A stretch of 64,000 nt of DNA from Planobispora rosea (GTDB lineage: Bacteria; Actinomycetota; Actinomycetes; Streptosporangiales; Streptosporangiaceae): NCBI RefSeq assembly GCF_014648175.1, contig NZ_BMQP01000013.1, positions 62,001-126,000 of the forward strand, given 5' to 3'. Position 1 is the first letter of the stretch, and every line of letters starts with the position of its first letter. Below are positions 25,213-32,808 of this stretch, piece after piece. The notes under the pieces were generated by a model. It was not told the DNA's origin. It made no database searches and worked only from the letters and a program-made list of their open reading frames with translations. The position numbers and the translations under genes were made by a program.

Positions 25213-25791
25213 ATGGGACCCATGTCGACGAGGCGTTCTCCCCTGGCCGTGGCCCTGCTCTGCCTGGTCGCCGAGGAACCCATGCACGCCTACCGGATGC
25301 AGCAGCTGATCAAGGAGCGGCACAAGGACGACGTGGTCAACGTCGCCCAGCGCAACAGCGTCTACCAGACGATCGAGCGGCTGCTCCGCGACGGGCTCAT
25401 CGCGGTCCGCGGGACCTCGCGCGAGGAGAACCGTCCCGAGCGGACCGTCTACGAGCTCACCGGGACCGGCCGCGAGACGCTCAAGCAGTGGATGCGGACG
25501 ATGTTGTCCACCCCCGCCCGGGAGTTCCCCGAGTTCCCCGCGGCCCTCGCCTTCCTGCCGGGACTGGAGCCCGGCGAGGCCCTCGCGGCCCTCCGGGAGC
25601 GCCTGAACTCCCTGGAGGCACGGCTGTCCACGCTGGACGGCGAACTGGCCGAGGGCAGGACGTTCCTGCCCCGGGTCTTCCTCGTGGAGACCGAGTACCA
25701 GCGGGCCGTGGTGGAGGCGGAGCTCGGCTACGTCCGCGCGCTCGTCGACGACCTGCGGGCAGGCGAGGTCACCTGGGACTTCCGTTTCTGA
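25213..25791 (+). CDS. PadR-family transcriptional regulator (long C-terminal type)
   Basis: 192 residues. The winged helix spans ~10-85 (PLAVALLCLVAEEPMHAYRMQQLIKE, VYQTIERLLRDGLIAVR, RTVYELTGTGRETLKQW), and the C-terminal part is a dimerising helical domain with LRERLNSLEARLSTLDGEL. This is the PadR-s1 type that often represses a divergent transporter or enzyme and is released by a phenolic or antibiotic ligand. ATG 25213 and ATG 25222 are both possible starts. Likely target: the FAD monooxygenase. Confidence 0.9.
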   Translation: MGPMSTRRSPLAVALLCLVAEEPMHAYRMQQLIKERHKDDVVNVAQRNSVYQTIERLLRDGLIAVRGTSREENRPERTVYELTGTGRETLKQWMRTMLSTPAREFPEFPAALAFLPGLEPGEALAALRERLNSLEARLSTLDGELAEGRTFLPRVFLVETEYQRAVVEAELGYVRALVDDLRAGEVTWDFRF

Positions 25792-25831
25792 ACCGGCCGG
25801 GCGCCCGGCGGGCCGGCGCCTGGCCGGCCCG

Positions 25832-25930
25832 GCTCTCGCCCGACTCCGGCCCGGCTCTCGCCCGGTTCTCGCCCGGCTCTGGCCCGGTTCTCGCCCGGCT
25901 CTGGCCCGGTTCTCGCCCGGCTCTGGCCCG
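25832..25930. repeat. Nine 11-bp tandem repeats
   Basis: Nine consecutive 11-bp units of the form GYTCTSGCCCG run from 25832 to 25930. The last six alternate GTTCTCGCCCG and GCTCTGGCCCG, giving a higher-order 22-bp period. The array ends 29 bp before the GTG of the PaaK-like gene and begins 40 bp after the padR stop. Confidence 0.95.
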
Positions 25931-25959
25931 GACGCGGCGCCGGGCCGTACAGTCGGCTG

Positions 25960-27345
25960 GTGGACCCTCGCGACCGGGCGGTAGAGCTGTTCCATCGGGT
26001 GGCGGCCTCGGTGCCCGCCTACGGCGCGTTCCTCGCCGAGCACGGCGTGGACCCCCAACGAGTTCTGACATATCAGGATTTCGTACGGCTCCCGCTGACG
26101 TCCAAGGACACCTACATCCGCCGCTTCCCCCTTCCCGAACTCTGCCGGGACGGCGTCATCGGCGACATGATCGCGGTGTCGTCCGGTTCGACCGGGACGC
26201 CGTCGTTCTGGGCCCGGTCCGCAGCGGACGAACGGGTGATCGCCGACCGCTTCGAGGAGGTCTTCCGGGACGCCTTCGCCACCCGCGGGCGCCGCACCCT
26301 GGCCGTGGTCTGCTTCGCGCTCGGCACCTGGGTGGGCGGGCTGTTCACCATCGCCTGCTGCCGCCATCTGGCCGAGCGCGGCTACCCCGTCACGGTGGTC
26401 GCCCCCGGCAGCGACAGGCGGGAGATCCTGCGGGTGATCCCGGAGCTCGCCCCGCACTTCGACCAGGTGGTGCTGCTCGGCTACCCGCCGTTCCTCAAGG
26501 ACGTGATCGACGCCGGGACCGCCGCGGGCGTCCCCTGGCGGGACTACGCGGTCAAGCTGGTGACCGCCGGGGAGGTGTTCAGCGAGGAGTGGCGGACCCT
26601 GGTGGCCGAACGCACCGGGATGACCGACCCGGCCCTGGACACCGCCTCCCTGTACGGCACCGCCGACGCGGGCGTGCTCGGCAACGAGACCCCGCTCTCC
26701 ATCGAGATCCGCCGCTTCCTCTCCACCCGCCCCGAAACCGCCCGGGAGCTGTTCGGCTCCTCCCGCCTGCCGACCCTCGTGCAGTACGACCCGGACGTCC
26801 GCTTCTTCGAGGAACACGGGGGCACCCTGCTGTTCACCGGCGACAACGGCATCCCCCTGATCCGCTACCACATCGCCGACGAGGGCGGGCTGACGCCGTA
26901 CGACCGGATGCTCGCCTTCCTCCGCGAACGCGGCTTCCAGCCCGCCGCCCCCGGACCGGAGCGCCCCTTCGTCCACGTCTTCGGCCGCAGCCACTTCACG
27001 GTGTCCTACTACGGTGCCAACGTCTACCCCGAGAACATCTCTGTCGGCCTGGAACAGCCGGAGGTCAGCGCCTTCGTCACCGGCAAGTTCGTCCTGGAGG
27101 CCGTCGAGGACTCCCGCCGCGACCGGCGCCTGGCCGTCACCGTCGAACTCGCCCCCGGCGTGACCCCCTCCGACAAGATCGCCCGAGCCGCCGGCGAGTC
27201 GGTCCTGACCCACCTGCTCCGCCTCAACAGCGAGTACGCCGCCTACGTCCCCCAGCACCGCCAGACCCCGGACATCCGCCTGCGCGAAACCGGCGACCCC
27301 GACTACTTCCCACCCGGCGCCAAACACCGCTACACCCGCGGCTGA
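25960..27345 (+). CDS. Phenylacetate-CoA ligase-like adenylate-forming enzyme
   Basis: 461 residues from GTG 25960 (V-D-P-R-D-R-A-V-E-L-F). The P-loop SSGSTGTPSFW is the adenylation signature of the PaaK branch, followed by RTLAVVCFALGTWVGGLF, LVTAGEVFSEEW and TASLYGTADAG, and a domain carrying the acid/AMP contacts (VQYDPDVRFFEE, LIRYHIADEGG). The C-terminal ~110 residues (YPENISVGLEQP...) form the swinging lid. The enzyme is expected to activate a carboxylic acid as its acyl adenylate and perhaps transfer it to CoA. No CoA-pathway neighbours, so the acid is unknown. A paralogous copy of the lid lies at 28151-28477. Confidence 0.87.
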   Translation: MDPRDRAVELFHRVAASVPAYGAFLAEHGVDPQRVLTYQDFVRLPLTSKDTYIRRFPLPELCRDGVIGDMIAVSSGSTGTPSFWARSAADERVIADRFEEVFRDAFATRGRRTLAVVCFALGTWVGGLFTIACCRHLAERGYPVTVVAPGSDRREILRVIPELAPHFDQVVLLGYPPFLKDVIDAGTAAGVPWRDYAVKLVTAGEVFSEEWRTLVAERTGMTDPALDTASLYGTADAGVLGNETPLSIEIRRFLSTRPETARELFGSSRLPTLVQYDPDVRFFEEHGGTLLFTGDNGIPLIRYHIADEGGLTPYDRMLAFLRERGFQPAAPGPERPFVHVFGRSHFTVSYYGANVYPENISVGLEQPEVSAFVTGKFVLEAVEDSRRDRRLAVTVELAPGVTPSDKIARAAGESVLTHLLRLNSEYAAYVPQHRQTPDIRLRETGDPDYFPPGAKHRYTRG

Positions 27346-27356
27346 CGCCTGTACGC

Positions 27357-27779
27357 TCAGCCCAGCGGTTCGAAGGGATCGATCACGGACACGTCTGCTC
27401 CCGCGAAGTCCTTCACGTTTCTGCTCACCAGGGTCCAGCCGTGAACCCTGGCCGTCGCCGCGATCAGTCCGTCCATCGTCGGAAGCGGGCGGACGGCGTT
27501 CATCCGTCCCCATTCCTCCGCGACCTCCGGCGTGACGGGAACGATGCGATCGCCGAACTGCCGGTGGAGGGTGTGCAGCCAGCGTTCCAGAAGGGTCGCC
27601 TGGACGGGATCCTTGCGCCTGCGGAGCTCGACTCCGCAGCGGATCTCCCCGACCGTCAGGGCGCTGAGGTAGAGCGTGGGCCCGTGGGCTCCGCCGATCC
27701 AGTCCCGGACGTGCGGGCTCCCGTTTCTCCTGCGCACTTCGGAGACAACGTTGGTATCGAGCAGGTAGCCGACACCCAT
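27357..27779 (-). CDS. VapC-type PIN-domain toxin
   Basis: 140 residues with the PIN-domain acidic centre intact: Asp8 in LLDTNVVSE, Glu45 in LTVGEIRCG, Asp103 in LPTMDGLIAATA, and Asn121/Asp124 in SRNVKDFAG. VapC toxins are metal-dependent ribonucleases that cut tRNA or rRNA when the antitoxin is lost. The ATG overlaps the stop of the upstream antitoxin gene by one base (TGATG), the usual coupling. It sits 11 bp after, and convergent to, the PaaK-like gene. Confidence 0.93.
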   Translation of the reverse strand: MGVGYLLDTNVVSEVRRRNGSPHVRDWIGGAHGPTLYLSALTVGEIRCGVELRRRKDPVQATLLERWLHTLHRQFGDRIVPVTPEVAEEWGRMNAVRPLPTMDGLIAATARVHGWTLVSRNVKDFAGADVSVIDPFEPLG

Positions 27780-28030
27780 CAGTCGAAGTCCACTTCTCGG
27801 GGGAGGTCCCGGTTCCGGGAGAACTCGACGTCGTCATCCCAGTCGGGGTCTTCCAGGAGGAACCGCCCGAAGTCGGGAGTCTCCCCCTTGAGACGGCGGT
27901 ACTCGGCGATGTCGATGACCACGGCCACTTCCTCCCCGTGCCGGGTGACCACCTGAGGGCCTTCGCTGACCGCTCGCCGTACGACCTCACTGAAGCGCTG
28001 TTTCGCCTCCTGCACTTGCCAGCCGCTCAT
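27779..28030 (-). CDS. Phd/YefM-family antitoxin
   Basis: 83 residues. The N-terminal Phd fold is clear (WQVQEAKQRFSEVVRRAVSEGPQVVTRHGEEVAVVIDIAEYRRLK), and the acidic C-terminus (LLEDPDWDDDVEF) should wrap around the toxin. AGGGGG lies 4 nt before the ATG. First gene of the toxin-antitoxin operon; such antitoxins repress their own promoter, and repeats at 28040-28056 are a candidate site. Confidence 0.93.
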   Translation of the reverse strand: MSGWQVQEAKQRFSEVVRRAVSEGPQVVTRHGEEVAVVIDIAEYRRLKGETPDFGRFLLEDPDWDDDVEFSRNRDLPREVDFD

Positions 28031-28039
28031 GAAACCCCC

Positions 28040-28056
28040 TGTCTAGTCTGTCTAGA
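28040..28056. promoter_or_regulatory. TGTCTAG repeats upstream of the antitoxin gene
   Basis: Two direct copies of TGTCTAG (28040-28046 and 28049-28055) two bases apart, the second part of TCTAGA, stand 10-26 bp upstream of the antitoxin ATG. The position fits the autoregulatory operator of a Phd-type antitoxin. Confidence 0.45.
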
Positions 28057-28150
28057 TTGAGTGTAGGTCAATGCAAGATCACATGCGGCCATAGCGGCAC
28101 ATCAGCTCTGACCAGGCGAGTTACGCCCGCTTCAATCACTGCATCAACTC

Positions 28151-28477
28151 ATGCTCTACCCGGAGAACATGTCCATCGGCCTGGAGCAGCCGGAGGTCAA
28201 CGGGTTCGTCACCGGCAAGTTCGTGCCGGAGGTCGTCGAGGACTCCCGCCGCGACCGGCATCTGGCCGTCACCGTCGAGCTGGTCCCCGGCGTGGCACCG
28301 TCCGAGAAGATCACCCGGATCGCCGGGGAGGCGATCCTGACCCACCTGCTCCGCCTCAACAGCGAGTACGCCGCCTACGTCCCCCAGCACCGTCAGACCC
28401 CCGACATCCGCCTGCGCGAAACCGGCGACCCCGGCTGCTTCCCGCCCGGCGCCAAACACCGCTACACCCGCGGCTGA
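28151..28477 (+). pseudogene. 3' fragment of a PaaK-like paralogue
   Basis: The 108 codons from ATG 28151 match the last ~107 residues of the PaaK-like enzyme encoded at 25960-27345; by eye about five in six residues agree, and a run near the end (LTHLLRLNSEYAAYVPQHRQ and beyond) is identical. Similarity stops just before 28151 on the left and within a few bases of the TGA on the right. The adenylation core is absent, so it cannot be an active ligase. The level of divergence suggests a remnant of an old tandem paralogue rather than a fresh duplication. An ATG is present, so a lid-only peptide could still be made. Confidence 0.85.
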
Positions 28478-28576
28478 CAGAACCCCTCCGCCCTTGGCCG
28501 CTGCACGTCCAAGGGCGCGGACACCGTGGTCGAAGGCGATGGCATCGATTTCGAGCGCGAGCGGAAGGAGAACGTG

Positions 28577-28846
28577 ATGGGCTATCGTCCGATGACGCTT
28601 TCCGACCTCGCCGCGCGCCTGACGGCGGACACCGGTGACAAGATCCGCTGGAAACTCGTGTGGGAGTTCCTGGAGGAGTACCGCTGGGAGCCACCGGAGG
28701 TTCAGCCGTCGTTGCTGCAGGCCGAACCTGAATCCGTCGGGCAGGCCAGTGTCTACATCTCCGGTAAGGCCCCGGAAAGCTACGAGGCCGGGCTCTACCT
28801 CCGAGGCTCGGTCATGTGGCTGAAGCTCCTCACCTCAACCACATGA
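28577..28846 (+). CDS. Small hypothetical protein, possibly truncated
   Basis: 89 residues from ATG 28577, which has GAAGGAG six bases upstream, a good start. The first ~55 residues (MTLSDLAARLTADTGDKIRWKLVWEFLEEYRWEPPEVQ...) are charged and helical; the final ~35 (VYISGKAPESYEAGLYLRGS) are of different character. The first part reminds me of longer actinobacterial proteins encoded beside nucleotidyltransferases, which would make this a truncated copy, but I cannot confirm it. It lies in the rearranged stretch after the toxin-antitoxin pair. Confidence 0.5.
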   Translation: MGYRPMTLSDLAARLTADTGDKIRWKLVWEFLEEYRWEPPEVQPSLLQAEPESVGQASVYISGKAPESYEAGLYLRGSVMWLKLLTSTT

Positions 28847-28865
28847 TCCGAACCTCGAACAGCTC

Positions 28866-29774
28866 CTAGTCGGTGAGAAGCTCCACGGCGTCGGTGGTGA
28901 GACGGCTGAGGGTTCCGTCGGGGCGCAACAGGTTGCGGCAGCCGTCGAGCTCGACGTATGCCCGCGCGAAGTGACCGGTGTCGAGCACCGCGAACCGGGC
29001 GTGGCCGCCCCGGCAGTCACTGGCCGGCGCGGTGTCCAGGGCGGTGAGCAGGGCACGCAGGCGCTCGCCCTTCAGGATGCGCGAGGACTCGAACTTCCCT
29101 TCGACCATGCCGGAGGCTTTCTTCCCGGTGTGGAAGACGCACACCCGCAGGCCCTTCGGCGGAGGGTTCCAGATCGGCGCGGCCGTAGCCGGCCGGCCGA
29201 GGACGTGGAACAGGTCGGCGGCGCCGTCGCCGCAACCGGCGCGGAAGGTCTTCTCACTCTCGACCCGCCGGACGGGAGTCTCGCTCTCGACCCGGTACGG
29301 CAGGCGGTGAAGGGCGTCCAGCGCGGACTCGGACGGCTTGTCGCACGCGCCGGTCGGCACCTCGGGCAGCACAGCCCTCCCGGAGGAGTCCACCACGACG
29401 AAGTAGTCGACGATGACGGCCTCCAGCGTGCACATCTCGCCGAACAGGCCGAACAGTGAGAACGGCCGCTCGGACGGGCGGCGCAACTCGGCTGTCAGCT
29501 CGCTCGCCGGACCGTCGGCACGCTCCTCGATCGCGACCTCCCAGCGCCCCTTCCCCGGCAGGTAGCGGGTCTCCCAGCGGCAGCGGACGACCCGGACCGG
29601 GATGAACTCGTCGGGAAACTCCTGCCGCGTCATGGAAATCAGGTCCGGGCTCGTCCTCCGCGGGCACGACGCGGTGACGGCATGATCCGACTGCTCTCTC
29701 CCGCCTTCCTGCCGGTCGCACCCGGCGAGGGCGATGGCGGCGAGCAGAGCGAGGACCATCCGGAAAGAACGCAC
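28866..29774 (-). CDS. Putative lipoprotein of unknown function
   Basis: About 302 residues from GTG 29774 (V-R-S-F-R-M-V-L-A-L-L); ATG 29759 and ATG 29813 are alternatives. The N-terminus is a lipoprotein signal with lipobox IALAGC, so the mature protein should be tethered outside the cell membrane. The rest has several cysteines (TASC, VVRC, GEMC, GAC, AGC, RVC, SDC, DGC), enough for several disulfides, but no recognisable domain. The frame continues open upstream as antisense to the TetR gene; that part is not considered coding. Downstream of, and on the same strand as, the tetR gene, but with its own signal and start. Confidence 0.75.
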   Translation of the reverse strand: MRSFRMVLALLAAIALAGCDRQEGGREQSDHAVTASCPRRTSPDLISMTRQEFPDEFIPVRVVRCRWETRYLPGKGRWEVAIEERADGPASELTAELRRPSERPFSLFGLFGEMCTLEAVIVDYFVVVDSSGRAVLPEVPTGACDKPSESALDALHRLPYRVESETPVRRVESEKTFRAGCGDGAADLFHVLGRPATAAPIWNPPPKGLRVCVFHTGKKASGMVEGKFESSRILKGERLRALLTALDTAPASDCRGGHARFAVLDTGHFARAYVELDGCRNLLRPDGTLSRLTTDAVELLTD

Positions 29775-29827
29775 CTCATTGAGACGTATCGTTCGCCCTG
29801 CCCGGTTCACCATGATGCACCGGGATG

Positions 29828-30439
29828 TCAGGGAGGCGACGCGAGCGAGCGCAGGTAGCCGCCGGCGGCGGTGAGGGCGGCGCGCAGCCGTTGCGGATCG
29901 CGGGTCGTCTTGGCCAGCAGCAGACCGCCCTGGATCGTGGCGAGGGTGAACTGGGCCAGCGTCGCGGTGTCGGCCTCCGGCCGGATCAGGCCGCGGTCGC
30001 GCAGCCGGTCGAGCACCGCGCGAAGCTGCGCGGCCCAGCTGTCGAACGCGCGGGCCAGATCCTGGCGGGCCGGCTCGTCCGTGTCCGCGAGTTCGGCGGC
30101 GAGCGATCCGATCGGGCACCCGACGTGGCAGTCCAGAGACCGCTGGTGGGCGACGAGGGCGTCGAACCAGGCGTCGAGGCCGGCCCAGGAGTCGACCCCG
30201 GCCAGTTGCTCCGCCGTGCCGTCCACGACCGTCGCGGTCTGCCAGGCGATGACCGCGCGGACCAGCGCCTGCTTGTCGGCGAAGTAGTGGTACAGCTGGC
30301 TCTTGCTGGCCTGGGCCTCGGTCAGGACCTGGTCGAGGCTGGTGGCCTCGACTCCCTGGCGCTCGATGAGGCCCGCGGCGGCGGCCAGGATGCGTTCCCT
30401 GGTGCGCCGTCCGCGCTCGGTCTTGGGTTCCTCCGGCAC
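29828..30439 (-). CDS. TetR/AcrR-family transcriptional regulator
   Basis: 203 residues. The DNA-binding region is typical (RRTRERILAAAAGLIERQGVEATSLDQVLTEAQASKSQLYHYF), followed by a ligand domain with GLDAWFDALVAHQ and a CHVGCPIGSLAAEL motif characteristic of the YxaF/LmrA-like TetR_C subgroup. It is divergent from an SDR gene (start 30530). Two matching inverted repeats lie between them, so it likely represses both itself and the SDR until a ligand binds. Confidence 0.92.
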   Translation of the reverse strand: MPEEPKTERGRRTRERILAAAAGLIERQGVEATSLDQVLTEAQASKSQLYHYFADKQALVRAVIAWQTATVVDGTAEQLAGVDSWAGLDAWFDALVAHQRSLDCHVGCPIGSLAAELADTDEPARQDLARAFDSWAAQLRAVLDRLRDRGLIRPEADTATLAQFTLATIQGGLLLAKTTRDPQRLRAALTAAGGYLRSLASPP

Positions 30440-30460
30440 GTTCCGACCCTACCATCCGAT

Positions 30461-30505
30461 TGGACCGTATAGTCCAGTTGTGTTTAAAGTGGACCAAACA
30501 GTCCA
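30461..30505. promoter_or_regulatory. Two TetR-type operators between tetR and SDR genes
   Basis: TGGACCGTATAGTCCA (30461-30476) and TGGACCAAACAGTCCA (30490-30505) share the same arms TGGAC/GTCCA with six-base spacers, starting 29 bp apart. Both lie in the 90-bp divergent region. Confidence 0.8.
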
Positions 30506-30529
30506 GTCATTGTCCGGAACGAGGTCCTC

Positions 30530-31267
30530 ATGCAACTCACCGACTCCCGCGCCCTCGTCACCGGCGCGACCTCCGGCATCGGCCGCGCCATCGCCGAGGC
30601 CTTCGGCCGCGAAGGCGCCCACGTGCTCGTCGCCGGGCGTGACGCGGCGCGGGCCGCCGAGGTCGTCGCCGGCATCGTCGCCTCCGGCGGTACCGCCGCA
30701 CCGGTCATCGCCGATCTCGGCGCGCCCGACGGGATCGCCGTGCTCGTCGAGGCGGCGAAGGCGCACGGACCGATCGACGTGCTCGTCAACAACGCCGGGA
30801 TCTATCCGATGAGCGGCACCGCGCAGACCGACGAGGCGACGTTCGAGGCCACCATGAACCTCAACGTGCGGGCCCCCTTCTTCCTGACCGCCGCGTTCGC
30901 CCCGCTCATGGCGGCGCAGGGCCGTGGCCGAATCATCAACATCAGCTCGATCGCGGCCCACCTCGGCACGACCGGCATGGCGCTGTACGGCGCCTCCAAG
31001 GCCGCGCTCGAACTGCTGACCAAGGCGTGGGCGGCGGAGTTCGGACCGGCCGGCGTCAACGTCAACGCGATCGCGCCCGGCCCGACCCGCACCCCCGGCA
31101 CCGCGCCCATGGGCGCCGGGCTCGACGAGTTCACCAGCGGGTTCCCCGCCGGACGGCCGGGCGTTCCGGAGGAGATCGCCGGTGCCGCCGTCTACCTCGC
31201 CGGGCCGGGCGCGGCCTTCGTACACGGCGCCACCATCGTCGTCGACGGTGGCCGGATGGCCATCTGA
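30530..31267 (+). CDS. SDR-family oxidoreductase (TetR-controlled)
   Basis: 245 residues with every classical SDR element: TGATSGIGRAIA, VLVNNAGIYP, catalytic Ser in NISSIAAH and YGASK, and the C-terminal FVHGATIVVDGG. It belongs to the 3-oxoacyl-ACP-reductase-like group, NADPH-dependent, substrate unknown. Regulation by the divergent TetR protein through the two TGGAC-N6-GTCCA sites is strongly suggested by position. Confidence 0.92.
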   Translation: MQLTDSRALVTGATSGIGRAIAEAFGREGAHVLVAGRDAARAAEVVAGIVASGGTAAPVIADLGAPDGIAVLVEAAKAHGPIDVLVNNAGIYPMSGTAQTDEATFEATMNLNVRAPFFLTAAFAPLMAAQGRGRIINISSIAAHLGTTGMALYGASKAALELLTKAWAAEFGPAGVNVNAIAPGPTRTPGTAPMGAGLDEFTSGFPAGRPGVPEEIAGAAVYLAGPGAAFVHGATIVVDGGRMAI

Positions 31268-31363
31268 CGTCATCGACGACGGCCGGACGGCCATCCGGCC
31301 GAGGGCCCGGTACGGCGCTGGAGCGCCTGCCGGGCCCGAGCCTTTCCGCCACCACGGCCTTCC

Positions 31364-31386
31364 AATAGTGTGTGGCACACACTATT
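31364..31386. promoter_or_regulatory. 23-bp palindrome upstream of the PadR-HAAS operon
   Basis: AATAGTGTGT (31364-31373), three central bases (GGC), ACACACTATT (31377-31386): perfect ten-base arms ending nine bases before ATG 31396. It contains TGTGT/ACACA, in keeping with a PadR autoregulatory operator placed over the promoter or ribosome-binding region. Confidence 0.75.
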
Positions 31387-31395
31387 GTGTCAGTC

Positions 31396-31731
31396 ATGCT
31401 GGACGATGAGCTGCTCTCGACGCACCTTCAGGAACTGCGGCGAGGGACCGTCGTGCTCGCCTGCCTGCTCGTCCTGAAGCAGCCGAACTACGGATACGCC
31501 CTGCTCGACCTGCTCGACAGGTCGGGTTTCGCCGTCGACGCCAACACCCTCTACCCGCTCCTGCGCCGCCTCGAGAAACAAGGGCTGCTGACCAGCGACT
31601 GGAACACCGAGGAGTCCAGGCCGCGCAAGTTCTACCGCACCAGCGACCTCGGCGCCGCGCTCGCCGACGCCCTCAACCGCGACTGGGACGAGCTCGACAC
31701 CGCACTGCGCACCCTGAAAGGGGGGTCATGA
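31396..31731 (+). CDS. PadR-family transcriptional regulator (short type)
   Basis: 111 residues from ATG 31396 (MLDDELLSTHLQELRRG); in-frame upstream codons lie in the palindrome and are not preferred. The PadR core is clear: TVVLACLLVLKQPNYGYALLDLL, NTLYPLLRRLEKQGLL, SRPRKFYRTSDLGAAL. Its stop overlaps the next ATG (ATGA), so it is co-translated with a HAAS-domain membrane protein, the common pairing in which the membrane protein is the regulated partner. Confidence 0.92.
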   Translation: MLDDELLSTHLQELRRGTVVLACLLVLKQPNYGYALLDLLDRSGFAVDANTLYPLLRRLEKQGLLTSDWNTEESRPRKFYRTSDLGAALADALNRDWDELDTALRTLKGGS

Positions 31732-32675
31732 CCACCACGCGCACCCTCACCGACCGCTACGTCGAGGCGACCCTGAGCCGCCTGCCCGGCAGGCAGCGCC
31801 CCGACATCGAGAAGGAGCTACGCGCCTCGATCGCGGACGCCGTCGACGACCGCATCGACGCCGGAACCGATCCCGCCGAAGCGGAACTCGCGGTGCTCGC
31901 CGAACTCGGCGACCCGGTGCGGCTGGCCGCCGGCTACGCGCAGCGCCCGCTCCAGCTCATCGGCCCCGCGCTCTACCTCGACTACACGCGGCTGCTGACG
32001 GCCCTGCTCACGACGGTCGTGCCCGCGGTCGCCGTCGCCGTCGGGCTCGTGGGCGGCCTCCAGGGCACCCCCGCCCTCCGCGTGGTCGGCGACACGCTCA
32101 ACGCGGCGCTCACGACCGGCGTGCACATCGCCGTCTGGACCACCCTGCTCTTCGCGATCATTGAACGCGCCGCCCCGCACCGGACGCCGGCCCGGCCGTG
32201 GACCCCGTCCGCGCTCCCGGAGCCGCCCAGCCGCCGCCTGCGGTACGCCGAGCTGATCACGGAGTCCGTCGCACTGGTCTTGTTCACCGCCTTCATATTG
32301 CTCTCACCGCTGGTGAGCACCCGGACCGACGCGGACGGCGCACCCATCGGCGTGTTCTCGCCCTGGTTGTGGGAGACCGGCGTCGTGTACGCGTTCATCG
32401 CCCTGCTGGTCGCGAGCCTCGGCTTCTCCTACGCCAAGTACTACCTGCGCTGGAGCGTTCCCCTCGCCGTCGCCGGGTCGCTCGTCGACATCGCCTGCCC
32501 GGTCACGTCGATCTGGCTCGCCGCCAACGGAAAGGTGCTCAACCCGGCCTTCGTCCAGGCGGCCGGCTGGCCGGCGGACGTCCCCCGGTGGATCGGCACC
32601 GGGATCGTCGTGATCTCCATACTCACCGTCGTCCACACCGTCACCGAGGGGATCCGCCGAGCGCGTCACCGCTGA
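31728..32675 (+). CDS. HAAS-domain (permease-prefix-like) membrane protein
   Basis: 315 residues. The N-terminal ~75 residues form the HAAS/permease-prefix domain (YVEATLSRLPGRQRPDIEKELRASIADAVDDR, ELGDPVRLAAGYAQRP). About six hydrophobic helices follow (LLTALLTTVVPAVAVAVGLV, GVHIAVWTTLLFAII, LVLFTAFILLSPLV and others). These proteins occur with PadR regulators in many Gram-positive genomes and are thought to take part in envelope stress sensing; their biochemical role is not settled. Translationally coupled to padR. Confidence 0.88.
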   Translation: MTTTRTLTDRYVEATLSRLPGRQRPDIEKELRASIADAVDDRIDAGTDPAEAELAVLAELGDPVRLAAGYAQRPLQLIGPALYLDYTRLLTALLTTVVPAVAVAVGLVGGLQGTPALRVVGDTLNAALTTGVHIAVWTTLLFAIIERAAPHRTPARPWTPSALPEPPSRRLRYAELITESVALVLFTAFILLSPLVSTRTDADGAPIGVFSPWLWETGVVYAFIALLVASLGFSYAKYYLRWSVPLAVAGSLVDIACPVTSIWLAANGKVLNPAFVQAAGWPADVPRWIGTGIVVISILTVVHTVTEGIRRARHR

Positions 32676-32808
32676 GCTCACCGCTGAGCGAACGCCGGTC
32701 CCCGCTCCCGACGGCCCCCGCCCCCGACCACAACGCCGGACGAACCCCGCCGGCGCGATGCCCCCTGCCCGGAAACCGTCCCGTCCGTCACCGAAACGAG
32801 GAACGTCC

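Noticed and set aside
25832..25930. CRISPR-like repetition
   Set aside because: Units are contiguous 11-mers with no unique spacers; a simple tandem array. The other repeat tracts (2471, 7191, 9266, 15679) fail for the same reason.
28866..30497. Single 543-codon minus-strand protein
   Set aside because: Only the distal part has protein character (lipoprotein with lipobox at ~29730). The upstream part overlaps the tetR gene in another frame, so the lipoprotein is given its own start.
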